53,831 nt of DNA. Origin: Oscillospiraceae bacterium. GTDB lineage: Bacteria > Bacillota > Clostridia > Oscillospirales > Acutalibacteraceae. The notes beneath the pieces are model-generated. The model ran no database searches. It saw only the letters and a program-made list of their open reading frames with translations, and was not told where the DNA came from. Position numbers and translations under genes: made by a program. This document shows, one piece after another, positions 8,262-17,900 of this stretch; positions within the stretch are counted from its first letter, which is position 1; each line of letters begins with the position of its first letter. The stretch is from positions 1-53,831 of the forward strand of contig SVPT01000004.1 in NCBI GenBank assembly GCA_015065695.1. Reading direction: 5' to 3'.

Positions 8262-9881
8262 ATGACAGAAAACAATGAATCGGTAAATGCCGAAAACACA
8301 GGGCTTGCGACACTTTCGGGTCTGGAGACCCGCTCGCCCGAGTGGGCGGGAATCACCTCCGCGTCGCTGCTCAATCTGATTGATGAGGCGAAGAATCGCA
8401 ATATTCATCTGCACAGCCTGATGGTGCTGAGGCATGGCAAGGTGCTGACACAGCTATGGTGGAAGCCCTACGCGCCCGACATACCCCACCATCTGTATTC
8501 CTTCAGCAAGAGCGTGACCGCCGCTGCGGTGGGCTTTGCCATTGACGAGGGACTGCTGTCGCTGGACGACCGCATCATCAAATTCTTCCCTCGGCGCGTG
8601 GGCGAGGGCGCGGACAGCCGCATATATTCGGTCACCGTCAGGCACCTGCTGACCATGACCTCCGGCATTGTCCTCTCCAACGAAGCCACCATGTTTACCC
8701 GCAACGACTGGGTGGAATGGATACTCAACACGCCGCTCATCTTCTTCCCCGGCGACAAATTTGTCTACAACAGCCTCAATTCCTATATGCTTTCGGCAAT
8801 ACTGCGCAGGGTGACCGGCATGGGTCTGGTGGAGTACCTGACTCCGCGCCTTTTTGAGCCGCTGGGTATCCCTGTGCCCAACTGGGACAAGTGTCCACTG
8901 GGCATTGAGGCAGGCGGCTGGGGTCTTTCGCTGCGCACCGAGGATATGGCGAAATTCTGCCAGCTTATGCTGGACGACGGCTGCTGGAATGGCAGGCAGA
9001 TACTGCCCGAGGGCTGGGCGCAGGAAGCAGGGCGCAAGCAGGCGGACAGCAGCGTTGACAGCAAGCTGCGGGACTGCCCCGACTGCTCCTCCGGCTATGG
9101 CTACCAATTCTGGATGTGCAGGGACGGCTCCTTCCGCTGTGAGGGCATAATGGGTCAGTTTGGTCTGGTGATGAAGAAGCTGGACATGGTCATCGTCACC
9201 ACCGCCAGCCGCAGTGACCATCTGGATATTCTTGACCTGCTGTGGGACGTGTTTATCCCCTATGTTGACATTATCCCCGAGGGCACCGCACCAAGCAGCG
9301 ACTACGACGAGCTGTGTGCTGTGGCGAAAACGCTGGAGATGCCCACTCCCGTCCCCATACAGCGGCGCAGAGAGGTGGAAAGCGCCGTCACAGGGCAGAC
9401 CTATTCCCTTGCGGGCAACTTCGCAAGTCTGCTGCCGCTGGCAGTGCGCTATCTGCATAGCCTGCCGCCGTTGGGTATTGATGCCCTGCGCTTTGACTTT
9501 GACGACGAGCAGTGTACCCTCTCCTGGAGAGAGGACGGAGGCGATAAGCAGCTTCCCTTCCGTCTGGACGGAGGCTACTGCCGCAGCACACTGGTGTACG
9601 GCGGCAAGGAGCTGGACACCGTCACCTGTGCCGCGTGGACGGCTCCCGACACGCTGGAGGTGTACATTCGCATAATTCGCACTCCCCATATGCAGAGGGC
9701 GCGCTTCCGCTTCGACAAGGACAAAGTGATTTACAGCTTCAACGAAGAGCCCACATTGGAGGAATACGCGAAAACCATACTGGACTTCATCAAGCCTGTG
9801 CGTGGTGTTTCCCCGAGGCTGGCAAAGCTGGCAGACAAGATAACCCTGTCTGTGACAGGCACAATGGAAAAGCGTTCATAA
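8262..9881 (+). CDS. Serine hydrolase of the beta-lactamase / penicillin-binding-protein fold
   Basis: A 539-residue protein of the class C beta-lactamase-related family (Pfam Beta-lactamase), which includes esterases, D-aminopeptidases and carboxypeptidases as well as true beta-lactamases. The nucleophile motif SxxK is in LYSFSKSVTAAA (Ser80, Lys83), and the second motif is probably in FVYNSLNSYML (Tyr169). No signal peptide is visible, so it is probably cytoplasmic. Residues about 380-525 form a C-terminal domain of unknown role. Substrate cannot be told from sequence, and it should not be read as an antibiotic-resistance gene. It is a single-gene unit closed by a strong terminator. Confidence 0.85.
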   Translation: MTENNESVNAENTGLATLSGLETRSPEWAGITSASLLNLIDEAKNRNIHLHSLMVLRHGKVLTQLWWKPYAPDIPHHLYSFSKSVTAAAVGFAIDEGLLSLDDRIIKFFPRRVGEGADSRIYSVTVRHLLTMTSGIVLSNEATMFTRNDWVEWILNTPLIFFPGDKFVYNSLNSYMLSAILRRVTGMGLVEYLTPRLFEPLGIPVPNWDKCPLGIEAGGWGLSLRTEDMAKFCQLMLDDGCWNGRQILPEGWAQEAGRKQADSSVDSKLRDCPDCSSGYGYQFWMCRDGSFRCEGIMGQFGLVMKKLDMVIVTTASRSDHLDILDLLWDVFIPYVDIIPEGTAPSSDYDELCAVAKTLEMPTPVPIQRRREVESAVTGQTYSLAGNFASLLPLAVRYLHSLPPLGIDALRFDFDDEQCTLSWREDGGDKQLPFRLDGGYCRSTLVYGGKELDTVTCAAWTAPDTLEVYIRIIRTPHMQRARFRFDKDKVIYSFNEEPTLEEYAKTILDFIKPVRGVSPRLAKLADKITLSVTGTMEKRS

Positions 9882-9901
9882 AAAACAGGAACACAAAAAG
9901 A

Positions 9902-9949
9902 ATCGCCGCAGAAGCAAGCGTAAAAAAGCAGCTTCTGCGGCGTGATTTT
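9902..9949. terminator. Bidirectional terminator between the serine hydrolase gene and pfkA
   Basis: Thirteen-base stem (TCGCCGCAGAAGC with GCTTCTGCGGCGTGA), with T runs on the + strand (GATTTTG) and A-rich flanks. It separates two convergent genes. Confidence 0.85.
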
Positions 9950-9972
9950 GTTATGCGGTGAGGTAAGAAAAC

Positions 9973-11217
9973 TTACTTAACCAGTTCCAGCTTGAGGCGA
10001 GCAAAGCGGGGCAGACCCTTCTCACGGGGATAGTCGATGTCGCCGTCGATGAGGGGCAGAGCGTAAGCGTCGAACTCCTCGGAGATGCCATGAACGTCGT
10101 CAAGAATCCACTCTTCGGGGAACTTGTGCTCGGCGTTGGCAACAGAGGTCAGGGGGAACAGCTTGATCTCGGGGATATACTCGGTGGTGCCTTCCTTGCG
10201 GACGATGGCGACCATCTTGCCGGTGATGCCGGAAACGGCGGTCTCAACGGCCTTCTTGCCCAGCATGACAGCCTCGTCGATGTCAACCTTGGAGGCGCAG
10301 TGAGCAGCGCAGCGCTGGAGCAGAGAAAGCTCGATGCCGCGGGTCTTGCAGCCGATGCGTGCCTTTGCCTCAGCAGCGAGGTAGCTGGCAACGCCGCCCA
10401 TCTGCTTGTGACCGAAGCTGTCGGTGGCGGAAGCAGCGTCAGAGGCGTACTCGGCGATGAACTTGCCGTCCTTATCCATGATGCCTTCGCTGACAACAAC
10501 GAGGCAGCTCTTCTTCTGGGCGTAAATCTTCTCGATAGCGTCCATGCATTCCTTGACATCGAAGGGTCTCTCAGGCATATAGATGAGGTCTACGGGAGTG
10601 CCTGCGTGACGGGCGAGAGCAGCGGAAGCGGTCAGCCAGCCTGCGTTTCTGCCCATGGCCTCGATGATGGTGACCATGCCGGTGTCATAAACGTGAGCGT
10701 CGAGGTAGATCTCTGCAACGGAGGTGGAGATGAAGCGGGCAGCAGAGGCGAAGCCGGGGCAGTGGTCGATGCCGTAGAGGTCGTTATCGATGGTCTTGGG
10801 AACACCGATGATGCAGCACTCGTAACCAACGGACTCCATGTAGCGGGAAACCTTATCGCAGGTGTCCATGGAATCGTTGCCGCCGTTGTAGAAGAAGTAT
10901 CTTACGTCGTACTTCTTGAATATCTCAAGGATGCGCTTGTAGTCGGTATCGTCGACGGTGAAATCCTTCAGCTTGTAGCGGCAGGAGCCGAAGATGGAGG
11001 AGGGAGTGTGCTGGAGCAGAGCGAGCTCGTCAGCGGACTCAACGCCCATGTCGTACAGTCTGTCCTCAAGGATACCCTTAACGCCGTTGGCAGCGCAGTA
11101 AACCTTGGTGATTTCGGGAGCATCAAGAGCAGCGCGGATAACGCCGTATGCGCTGGAGTTGATAACAGAGGTAGGGCCGCCGGACTGGCCGAAAATACAT
11201 GCACCTGTAAGCTTCAT
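9973..11217 (-). CDS. pfkA: Pyrophosphate-dependent 6-phosphofructokinase
   Basis: Phosphorylates fructose 6-phosphate to the 1,6-bisphosphate in glycolysis. Of 414 residues, the phosphoryl-donor loop reads YNGGNDSMDT, with Asp115 where ATP enzymes have Gly. The active-site motif is VPKTIDNDL (139-147), with Lys141 replacing the Gly of ATP-dependent PGTIDND; Asp144 is the catalytic base. These two changes are the known markers of PPi use. The reaction is reversible and saves ATP. It is a single gene with a near-consensus promoter and an AAGGAG ribosome site. Donor specificity is inferred from motifs, and they agree. Confidence 0.93.
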   Translation of the reverse strand: MKLTGACIFGQSGGPTSVINSSAYGVIRAALDAPEITKVYCAANGVKGILEDRLYDMGVESADELALLQHTPSSIFGSCRYKLKDFTVDDTDYKRILEIFKKYDVRYFFYNGGNDSMDTCDKVSRYMESVGYECCIIGVPKTIDNDLYGIDHCPGFASAARFISTSVAEIYLDAHVYDTGMVTIIEAMGRNAGWLTASAALARHAGTPVDLIYMPERPFDVKECMDAIEKIYAQKKSCLVVVSEGIMDKDGKFIAEYASDAASATDSFGHKQMGGVASYLAAEAKARIGCKTRGIELSLLQRCAAHCASKVDIDEAVMLGKKAVETAVSGITGKMVAIVRKEGTTEYIPEIKLFPLTSVANAEHKFPEEWILDDVHGISEEFDAYALPLIDGDIDYPREKGLPRFARLKLELVK

Positions 11218-11250
11218 TTTACTATATCTCCTTCGTGTGATATTGTTTTG

Positions 11251-11279
11251 ATTTTAACATAAACTTACTGCAAAGTCAA
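11251..11279 (-). promoter_or_regulatory. pfkA promoter
   Basis: Reverse-strand TTGACT (11274-11279), 17-base spacer, TAAAAT (11251-11256) preceded by TGT (extended -10). This is strong, as expected for a glycolytic gene. Confidence 0.8.
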
Positions 11280-11388
11280 CAAACCGCCGCAAAGGAAAAG
11301 TGGGTACTCTGACGATGAATTTTCATAGCAAATCCACAAAAAACGCAAGATTTCTCAAAATCTTAACTTGTTGGCAACAGCTTGTATA

Positions 11389-11417
11389 TTGACGCTCCTG
11401 TCTGTTTTTGATAAAAT
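11389..11417 (+). promoter_or_regulatory. Promoter of the VanY/CapA operon
   Basis: TTGACG (11389-11394), 17-base spacer, TAAAAT (11412-11417). Confidence 0.75.
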
Positions 11418-11482
11418 CATAATGTATACAATTATGTCTGCCGCCTCCCTGCGGCGGGTTTTATAAGGATGTGAAAGCATTA

Positions 11483-12364
11483 ATGAACAGAATGTCTCCC
11501 GGACGCAAAAGGCTTCTGGTTTTCGGACTGGGTCTGCTGATGGTGCTGCAGATTGTAACGCTTGCGTGGCCCAATATTCAGAATGAAATAGTAAAGCAGC
11601 AGACCGAGCGTGAGCAGATGCAGACCCAGCTTGGTATGCTGGGCAGCCATGCTTACGGTCAGGGCGGGGATACCACCGCCGACCCGCTCGCATTGCCCGA
11701 AGGGGAAACCACAACAACCACCACCGCCCCGCCCAAGAAGGTCATTATCCCCAAGCTTATCAACACCACCAATGTAATGGAGGCGGAATACAAGCCCACA
11801 AATCTGGTGGAGATAGGCGATTCGGTCAAGGGTACCTCCACCCTGCAGATAAACGCAACGGTGCTTGCCGCATATAAGGTTATGTATGCCGATATGAAGG
11901 AGACCACCGTCACCATACCAAGCATCATCAGTGCCTACCGCAGCTATGAAAAGCAGAAGCAGCTTTATGACAAGAAGGTGGCGCAGTACGGTCCCGGTCA
12001 GAAGGTGACCGCGGCACCGGGCACCTCCGAGCATCAGTACAGCGCCTGCATCGACCTTTCCACTGATGGCACCTGCCAGAACAACTTCGGTGAGCTGGAC
12101 ATCGGCATATGGATAGCCGAAAACAGCTACAAGTACGGCTTTGTCGTGCGCTATCCCACCGGCAAGAAGGAGATAACCGGCATCAATCACGAGCCGTGGC
12201 ATATCCGCTATGTGGGCGTGGAGCACGCCACATATATGTACCAGAATTCCCTCTGCCTTGAGGAATATGTGGACTATCTGCGCAAGACCTATCCCGACGC
12301 GGTGGACGAGCAGTCCCCCGATGACTTCCCGCCTCCCCGCTTTGCCAACGACCTCGGTATGTGA
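11483..12364 (+). CDS. Membrane-anchored D-alanyl-D-alanine carboxypeptidase, VanY/M15B family
   Basis: Predicted zinc peptidase trimming the terminal D-Ala of cell-wall stem peptides outside the cell. It has an uncleaved N-terminal anchor (about residues 10-30), a coiled or Gln-rich stretch, a short Thr linker (ETTTTTTAPP) and then the M15B domain. The domain shows ISAYRSYEKQKQLY, GTSEHQYSACIDLS (zinc ligands His183 and Asp190) and NHEPWHIRYVG (catalytic Glu236, zinc His239). The start is uncertain: GTG at 11471 lies only one base after AAGGA, so the ATG at 11483 is preferred. It probably forms an operon with the CapA-like gene 51 bases downstream. Nothing nearby suggests a vancomycin-resistance cluster. 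Confidence 0.88.
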   Translation: MNRMSPGRKRLLVFGLGLLMVLQIVTLAWPNIQNEIVKQQTEREQMQTQLGMLGSHAYGQGGDTTADPLALPEGETTTTTTAPPKKVIIPKLINTTNVMEAEYKPTNLVEIGDSVKGTSTLQINATVLAAYKVMYADMKETTVTIPSIISAYRSYEKQKQLYDKKVAQYGPGQKVTAAPGTSEHQYSACIDLSTDGTCQNNFGELDIGIWIAENSYKYGFVVRYPTGKKEITGINHEPWHIRYVGVEHATYMYQNSLCLEEYVDYLRKTYPDAVDEQSPDDFPPPRFANDLGM

Positions 12365-12415
12365 GGCGGCAGTACGGATTATATGAATAAGTAAAAGGAA
12401 AGAAAACGGCTGTAT

Positions 12416-13870
12416 ATGAACAATTCGTCTGATTACAATGGCTATTCCGAGGAATATCCTCAGGAATATCCTCAGGAGTATTCTCAGGAGTATCCCGAGT
12501 ACCCAACCCGCGGGCGGCTTCCTCAGCGCAACGCCTATGCCCGCAGCACCTACTATGAGGACCTTCGTGAGCAGAGAAGAGTGCGGGGAGAAAAGCAGAA
12601 GGCACAAAAGACGGCTATAGTGGTCTGCATCATGTCGCTGCTCTTCCTCAATACCCTTTGGCTGCTTGTCTCAACCGGAATAATAGACTCTGCCATCAAG
12701 CCGCAGGAGGAAGGACAGGACATCTTCCTGTCCGACAATGAAACAGGGCTGACTGTAGGAGACACCCAGCCCACCGACCCTCCCGAGGTCATCAACACCG
12801 CCTACGGCAGAGTTGTCCCCGCAGAGGGCGATTACGCCACCCTCATCGACCAGTTTATTCTGCGTGAGCGCACCATGATGAAAAAGGACGAGGTGGTGCT
12901 TACCTTTACCGGTGACTGCACCCTCGGCACATGGCCCTCCTCCAGCAACAAGACCAACTACAACGCCATCTACAATGCCGCAGGCAGCCCCACCTACTCC
13001 TTTGACCACGTCAAGTCGCTCTTTATGAATGACGACTACACCTACATCAACCTTGAGACCACCCTGACCGAGGCGAAGAAGGCTTCGGAGCAGACCTACG
13101 CCTTCAAGGGCAGCCCCTCATGGGCGCAGGATATGATTGCCAACAGCGGCGTTGACGGCTGCAACATAGCCAACAACCACCACTACGACTGGCTGGAGCA
13201 GGGTTATACCGACACCATCAACAACGTGCTTAACGCAGGTATGGACGTAGGCGACGAGGACCATATCATCGTCAAGAACATCGAGGGTCTGGAGATTGTG
13301 CTTATCTCCGGCAACTTTATCTGGCCTACCGGACGCGGCGCAATCATTGATGGCGAGAAGCTGACCGAGCGGCTGTGCGAGCAGGTAAAGCAGCACAAGC
13401 GGCAGGACAACATCGTCATCGTCAATGCCCACTGGGGTCTGGAGCGTCAGAACTTCTGCAACTACGAGCAGTACGAGCCGGCGCGTGACTTCATCGAAGC
13501 GGGTGCCGACCTGGTTGTCGGTCATCACCCCCATACCCTGCAGGGCGTGGAGGTGTACAACGGCAAGTACATCTTCTACAGCCTCGGCAATTTCGCTTTC
13601 GGCGGCAAGGCAAGCACCGACAAGGTCAACCGTGTGTCCATGATGCTGCGTCCCCGCTTTGCCCTGCGTGACGGCACGGCAATTATGACCGGTCTGTGCG
13701 TTGTGCCCTGCTACACCACCTCGGCGGAAAACCTCGAGATAAACAACTATAAGCCCTATCCGCTGAACGGAGAAGAGGCAAAGGAGCTGGCGCAGGATCT
13801 TCTGGACTATTCCGCAGGTCTCAAGTACGGACTGAAAGACCCGCTGGATTGCCCCACCTCCAGCCTGTAG
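12416..13870 (+). CDS. CapA-like metallophosphatase-fold membrane protein
   Basis: A 484-residue protein of the CapA/PgsA family (poly-gamma-glutamate capsule-associated, calcineurin-like fold). A cytoplasmic N-terminal tail with a Tyr/Glu/Pro/Gln repeat (four EYPQ-type units, residues about 13-28) and a charged stretch precedes one membrane segment (about 67-88). The extracellular domain (about 155-470) has LTFTGDCTLG, YINLETTL, NIANNHHYDWL, VNAHWGLE and VVGHHPHTLQG, the usual CapA metal-site motifs. No capB or capC gene is near, so true capsule synthesis is unproven; many such singletons have unknown substrate. It is probably transcribed from the promoter at 11389. Confidence 0.88.
   Translation: MNNSSDYNGYSEEYPQEYPQEYSQEYPEYPTRGRLPQRNAYARSTYYEDLREQRRVRGEKQKAQKTAIVVCIMSLLFLNTLWLLVSTGIIDSAIKPQEEGQDIFLSDNETGLTVGDTQPTDPPEVINTAYGRVVPAEGDYATLIDQFILRERTMMKKDEVVLTFTGDCTLGTWPSSSNKTNYNAIYNAAGSPTYSFDHVKSLFMNDDYTYINLETTLTEAKKASEQTYAFKGSPSWAQDMIANSGVDGCNIANNHHYDWLEQGYTDTINNVLNAGMDVGDEDHIIVKNIEGLEIVLISGNFIWPTGRGAIIDGEKLTERLCEQVKQHKRQDNIVIVNAHWGLERQNFCNYEQYEPARDFIEAGADLVVGHHPHTLQGVEVYNGKYIFYSLGNFAFGGKASTDKVNRVSMMLRPRFALRDGTAIMTGLCVVPCYTTSAENLEINNYKPYPLNGEEAKELAQDLLDYSAGLKYGLKDPLDCPTSSL
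12452..12499 (+). repeat. Tandem 12-bp repeat inside the CapA-like gene
   Basis: Four units of GAATATCCTCAG and variants at 12452, 12464, 12476 and 12488; the first two are identical. They encode EYPQ EYPQ EYSQ EYPE in the cytoplasmic tail. Being a multiple of three, unit gain or loss keeps the frame. Confidence 0.85.
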
Positions 13871-13901
13871 AGTTTTCCTGTCAAAGCGACAAAATAGCAT
13901 A

Positions 13902-13947
13902 AACACCTCCCGAACGGAAAGACTAAAACCGTTCAGGAGGTGTTTTT
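13902..13947 (+). terminator. Terminator whose 3' arm carries the ribosome site of the next gene
   Basis: Arms AACACCTCCCGAACGG and CCGTTCAGGAGGTGTT with a T5 run make a strong intrinsic terminator after the CapA-like gene. The AGGAGG in the right arm is also the Shine-Dalgarno site, at the right distance, for the ATG at 13948. The folded hairpin would therefore hide that site. Confidence 0.8.
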
Positions 13948-14394
13948 ATGTTTAAGAATATGTTCACTCCGCGCCGCGTGGAGCGGCTGAAGGACTGCCT
14001 TGCCATCTTTGCCGCAGGCAGTGCGGTGTATACAGGCGCGGAGCTGCTGTGGCGTGGTCGTACCCACTGGACGATGACGCTGACAGGCGGAGCCTGCGCC
14101 CTGCTTATCCATCTTGCCAACCGCCCCATGCAGCGCAGGGGCACGCCTGTGGCAGTGCGCTGTCTGGCGGGCTGCGGTATAATCACCGCCGCAGAATTGG
14201 TAGTGGGCTGCATAGTCAACCGTCTGCTGGGCTGGAACGTGTGGGACTATTCGGGTATGCGCTTTAATGTGCTGGGGCAGATATGCCCCCTCTATTGCGT
14301 GATGTGGTTTATCCTCAGCTTTCCCGCCATATGCATCAGCTCATGGCTGCAGCGCAGCAAAAGGGTGCTGGTGTTTTCTGCGGTGCGGCATTGA
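13948..14394 (+). CDS. CmpB-type putative ABC-transporter family membrane protein (PF06541-like)
   Basis: A 148-residue protein with about four membrane segments. It matches the pattern of the family called putative ABC transporter type IV / CmpB, with AELLWRGRTHWTMTLTGG, ELVVGCIVNRLLGWNVWDYS and FNVLGQICPLYCVMWF. No ATPase gene is next to it and the family's function is not established, so a transporter role is only by name. Its ribosome site lies inside the terminator hairpin of the preceding gene. Expression therefore depends on readthrough, or on a start site between the arms that leaves the right arm unpaired. Confidence 0.83.
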   Translation: MFKNMFTPRRVERLKDCLAIFAAGSAVYTGAELLWRGRTHWTMTLTGGACALLIHLANRPMQRRGTPVAVRCLAGCGIITAAELVVGCIVNRLLGWNVWDYSGMRFNVLGQICPLYCVMWFILSFPAICISSWLQRSKRVLVFSAVRH

Positions 14395-14425
14395 GGCGTG
14401 GTTGTTTGGGGTAACAACTATAACA

Positions 14426-14458
14426 GTACGGCTGCCCGAATAAATCGAGCAGCCGTAC
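14426..14458. terminator. Hairpin between convergent genes
   Basis: Ten-base perfect stem (GTACGGCTGC with GCAGCCGTAC) with a 13-base loop, lying between genes ending at 14394 (+) and 14473 (-). T runs are weak on both sides. Confidence 0.6.
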
Positions 14459-14472
14459 ATTAATGAATACTT

Positions 14473-14934
14473 TTAGTCCCAACCCTCAGTCCATTCGCCG
14501 AGATTGTCACCATTTGCAGTAGTAGGAGCTGTGGTTGCTTTGGTTGTGCTTTGAGTGGTTGATTTGGTTGTGGACTTAGTTGTGGTAGAGTCTTGTTTCT
14601 TTGTTGTGGAAGTATTCTGATTTGTTGCGGTCGGCTCGTCCTCTCTTTCGGTTTCGGAAGCAGAGGTTGTGGTTACTGTCTCGGTAGTGGTCGTTGTCGT
14701 GGTGGTTGTCGATGTGGCGTCGGCAAGCTGCGATTCAAGACTGGCTATGTATGCATCCTTTGCAGCTATTATTTCCTGACAAGTTCCGTCACAACCACAG
14801 CCACAAGTGCATTCAGTGCTGATGCCACAGGCGTCACTGCATCCATCGCAGGCACACAAAACAGAAAAACACATAACGGCAACGAGCAGAATAGATATTA
14901 CAATGAGAGAATTGTTGGTTTTGCTTTTGTTCAT
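14473..14934 (-). CDS. Exported Cys-rich protein with Thr-rich tail
   Basis: A 153-residue protein not recognised as any family. It has an N-terminal hydrophobic signal (about 9-28) running straight into a Cys cluster of nine cysteines (CACDGCSDACG, CTCGCGCDGTC), a short coiled-coil-like piece (EIIAAKDAYIASLESQLADA) and a long Thr/Ser/Lys-rich linker to the C-terminus. The first Cys after the signal (LCAC) could be a lipobox or simply part of the cluster. It starts 16 bases after the stop of the large lectin-like gene, with its own GAGGTG ribosome site, so the two form an operon. The cluster resembles that of the small protein at 1307-1504 in spacing style, though sequence identity is low. 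Confidence 0.72.
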   Translation of the reverse strand: MNKSKTNNSLIVISILLVAVMCFSVLCACDGCSDACGISTECTCGCGCDGTCQEIIAAKDAYIASLESQLADATSTTTTTTTTTETVTTTSASETEREDEPTATNQNTSTTKKQDSTTTKSTTKSTTQSTTKATTAPTTANGDNLGEWTEGWD

Positions 14935-14950
14935 TGCATTTCACCTCATG

Positions 14951-17900
14951 TCAATAATTTGTTATATTGTCGCCGTCGGTCATTTCCGAAAGCAGAGCAG
15001 CGAGTTTTTCATATACCGCCTGCTCGGTAGCATCACGGTCGGTCATCGCTCCGTATCTGGTGTAGGCAGAATTTGCGACCTGATAGTATGAGCGCACGAT
15101 CTCGTCGGTGTACATTACCTTTTCGTTGCCATCAATATCAAGGTATTTGAGATAACCTCGACCGACAATATCGGAATAGAACGCTGATTTCGGTATGCCA
15201 ACAAGAACACCTGTGTAAGTGCGTTGGGTGTCATCTTCACTGTAGATATTAACAGCAGGAACGTCCATTGCCTTTTCGACATCAAAGGTAAGCGGAACAT
15301 CACCGAGGTTCTTTTTTGGGATAATGAGCGTACCGTAGCTTGCGATGCTATCCTTGTACTCGTTGTAAGCTTCGTCCTTCTTGAGCTGAATACCAAAGCG
15401 CAAACCGTAAGGCTCGACTATTCGCACGCTGCCGCCCATTGCGGTAAGGGAAATCGGAGGTACAACTTCCACTGTGCACGAAGCGGAAACCTCGCCTACA
15501 GTTGCGGTGATGATCGCTGTGCCGAGTGCATGGGCGGCAACATTGCCGTTTGAATCGACGGTGGCGATGCGAGAGTCGGAGGTAGACCAGGTAATTGAAT
15601 CATCTGCACCTACAGGACTTATCGTTGCGGTGAGCGTAACCGATTCGTTTGGAGAAAGATTTGCTTTTGCACTGCTTAATGTTACGGATTTCACATTTGT
15701 GGGAATAACAGTAACTTCGCAAGTGTCTGAAACCTCACCAACGGTTATGATGATAGTTGCCGTTCCAACCGAAACACCCGTGACAAGTCCATTCTCAACA
15801 GTGGCAATATTCTCGTCAGAACTGATCCAAACTGCCTTTTCGGTATTCATATCAAGAGCTACATCGGCAGAAAGAGCGTAAGCATCACCCGCATTGATTT
15901 CGATGGATTCATCCTGTAATTCCACACTGTTTGTGGGCGTTGAATCGTTACCATTTGCTGTAACATAAACCTTACAATAATCCTGTATAAAAGCATTGTT
16001 CGTAAGGCAGGCAATTTTGACATAACCCTCAGAGACAGCGGTTACAGTGCCATCCTCTGACACCGTTGCGATAGATTCATCAGTGCTCATCCATTTTGTG
16101 GTCACCTCGTCGATATGCTGGACAGGTAAAATCGAAGCAGTTAGCTTCGTACTCTGACCAACATTCATATTCAAGCTTGAATAATCAATAACAATGTCAG
16201 TAGCACAAACCTGCATCTCTGCACTGGAGATAGCACTGTCTGTCTGATCAATGAGGTTGAGAGTTTTTTCTTCCTCATCTCCGGTTATGGTTATAAGTAC
16301 AGAGCTATCCGCAATATCAACGGAATCGGTTTCACAATCAAGGCAGTCCTTTTGAGCATAGACGACAATATTGTCGTAACCATCTACCAATATGCCGTTA
16401 TCGGTCATTTTGGCGCTGACAGTTGTATCGGTAATGTCGCCAGATATTACAGCGGTGTTAATGAATTCGTCTGCTGTGTCATCATAACCGAATTCGATGT
16501 AAAGGTCAGAGTTGTCACTTGATTCAGCAAGTACAATATCAATGCTGTTGTATCCGGCATCGGAAACATATATGCTTATCTCAGAGTCAACCGGAGCAAT
16601 GACATCGATCGAGGAATGCGTGTCACTGAAGGTTAACTCAACAGGTTTTTTATCTTCGTTTGTTACTGTGTACATTCCGACAGGGAGATATATCATTGCT
16701 GTGTCTGATTTACTGGATTCATAGCCTTCTAAGACAGTCGTATCAAGAATTTCAATTAATTCCTCAATATCCGTTTCTTGTACTTTACCATCATAGATTT
16801 TTGCAAAATTACCAGATTCACTATATATGTTAATAGCACCATCAGAGGACGCAAATAACCTGACGGAATCGTTCAATACACTTTTTACTTGAGGATTATT
16901 TGCACTACATATATTTGTCCAGTCGGAATTTATAGCGGTATATGGGGCGAATGCTATACTTGAATCTGTATAATCACTTCCGCATTCAAAGCCTTTAAAT
17001 GATTGATAATACCAACAATCGTATGTGTTGTTATATTCTCCGTCGTTTAACTCGGACTTCCAGATGCTTATAAACTTATTAAAATCATCAGGACTATTAG
17101 AATCATAAACATAAACCTTTGCTTCGTGATTGTTGATTACTTCCACCCTATATGGAAATATTGAGTGACCGCCAATAGAGTTATGCACAGCAATTTCTAT
17201 TGATTGTTTTGAAAGCAATCTGTCGATTATTGATTGAAGTGTATCTGCTCTATCGTTATTTATACTTGACGAGTTGTAGTAACGAGTCGTATATCTTGAA
17301 TTAAATCTAGCTCCCTTATATTGAGAAATATGCATATATTCTATGAAATCTTGCGCAGTAAAGTTATATGTATGGTTATAATGCGTTTTTCCTATGTCGT
17401 ATACACTGTTATCGCTTATAAGCGCCCACGAAAATTGCGATGGTTTTATTTCCGATGTCGAATAGTTATTCATAAGCAATGATGTTGCTGAAATACCATA
17501 ACAAACACCGTTTGACTTGAAATAATGGTTCCATATCAAAGGATTAAAGCCGTTTTTTTTCGAATCCCAAAGCTGCCTTGTCCATTCGGTATCGCCAAAT
17601 ACATATTCGAAGTCAGAATAGTAAAAATATCCTGGATAATTTTCAAAGTTGTATCTTATATCATCGAAGAAATATAAAGTTTCTCCATAGGGGTAGGTTT
17701 CCTCCTGAACTTCGCCATCAATATAGTCCCACTCGCAAATAAACGGCAATGGCTCATCTGTAAATGACCTACGGTCGTTCCAAACTCCACGCGGATGAGA
17801 TGTCGAATTAAACCAAGCTTTTTCAGATAGAATAACTAAAAAGTTCTCCGTTCCGTAAGTATTATCAGGACAGCCGCTCCCCCAGTTTTCGTATTCAAAC

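Noticed and set aside
8262..9881. Beta-lactamase-fold protein considered as a resistance enzyme
   Set aside because: No signal peptide, extra C-terminal domain and general serine-hydrolase motifs; specificity cannot be claimed.
11483..12364. VanY and VanZ homologues considered as a glycopeptide resistance cluster
   Set aside because: The two genes are 39 kb apart and no vanH, vanA/B ligase, vanX or vanRS is present; both families are common housekeeping envelope proteins.
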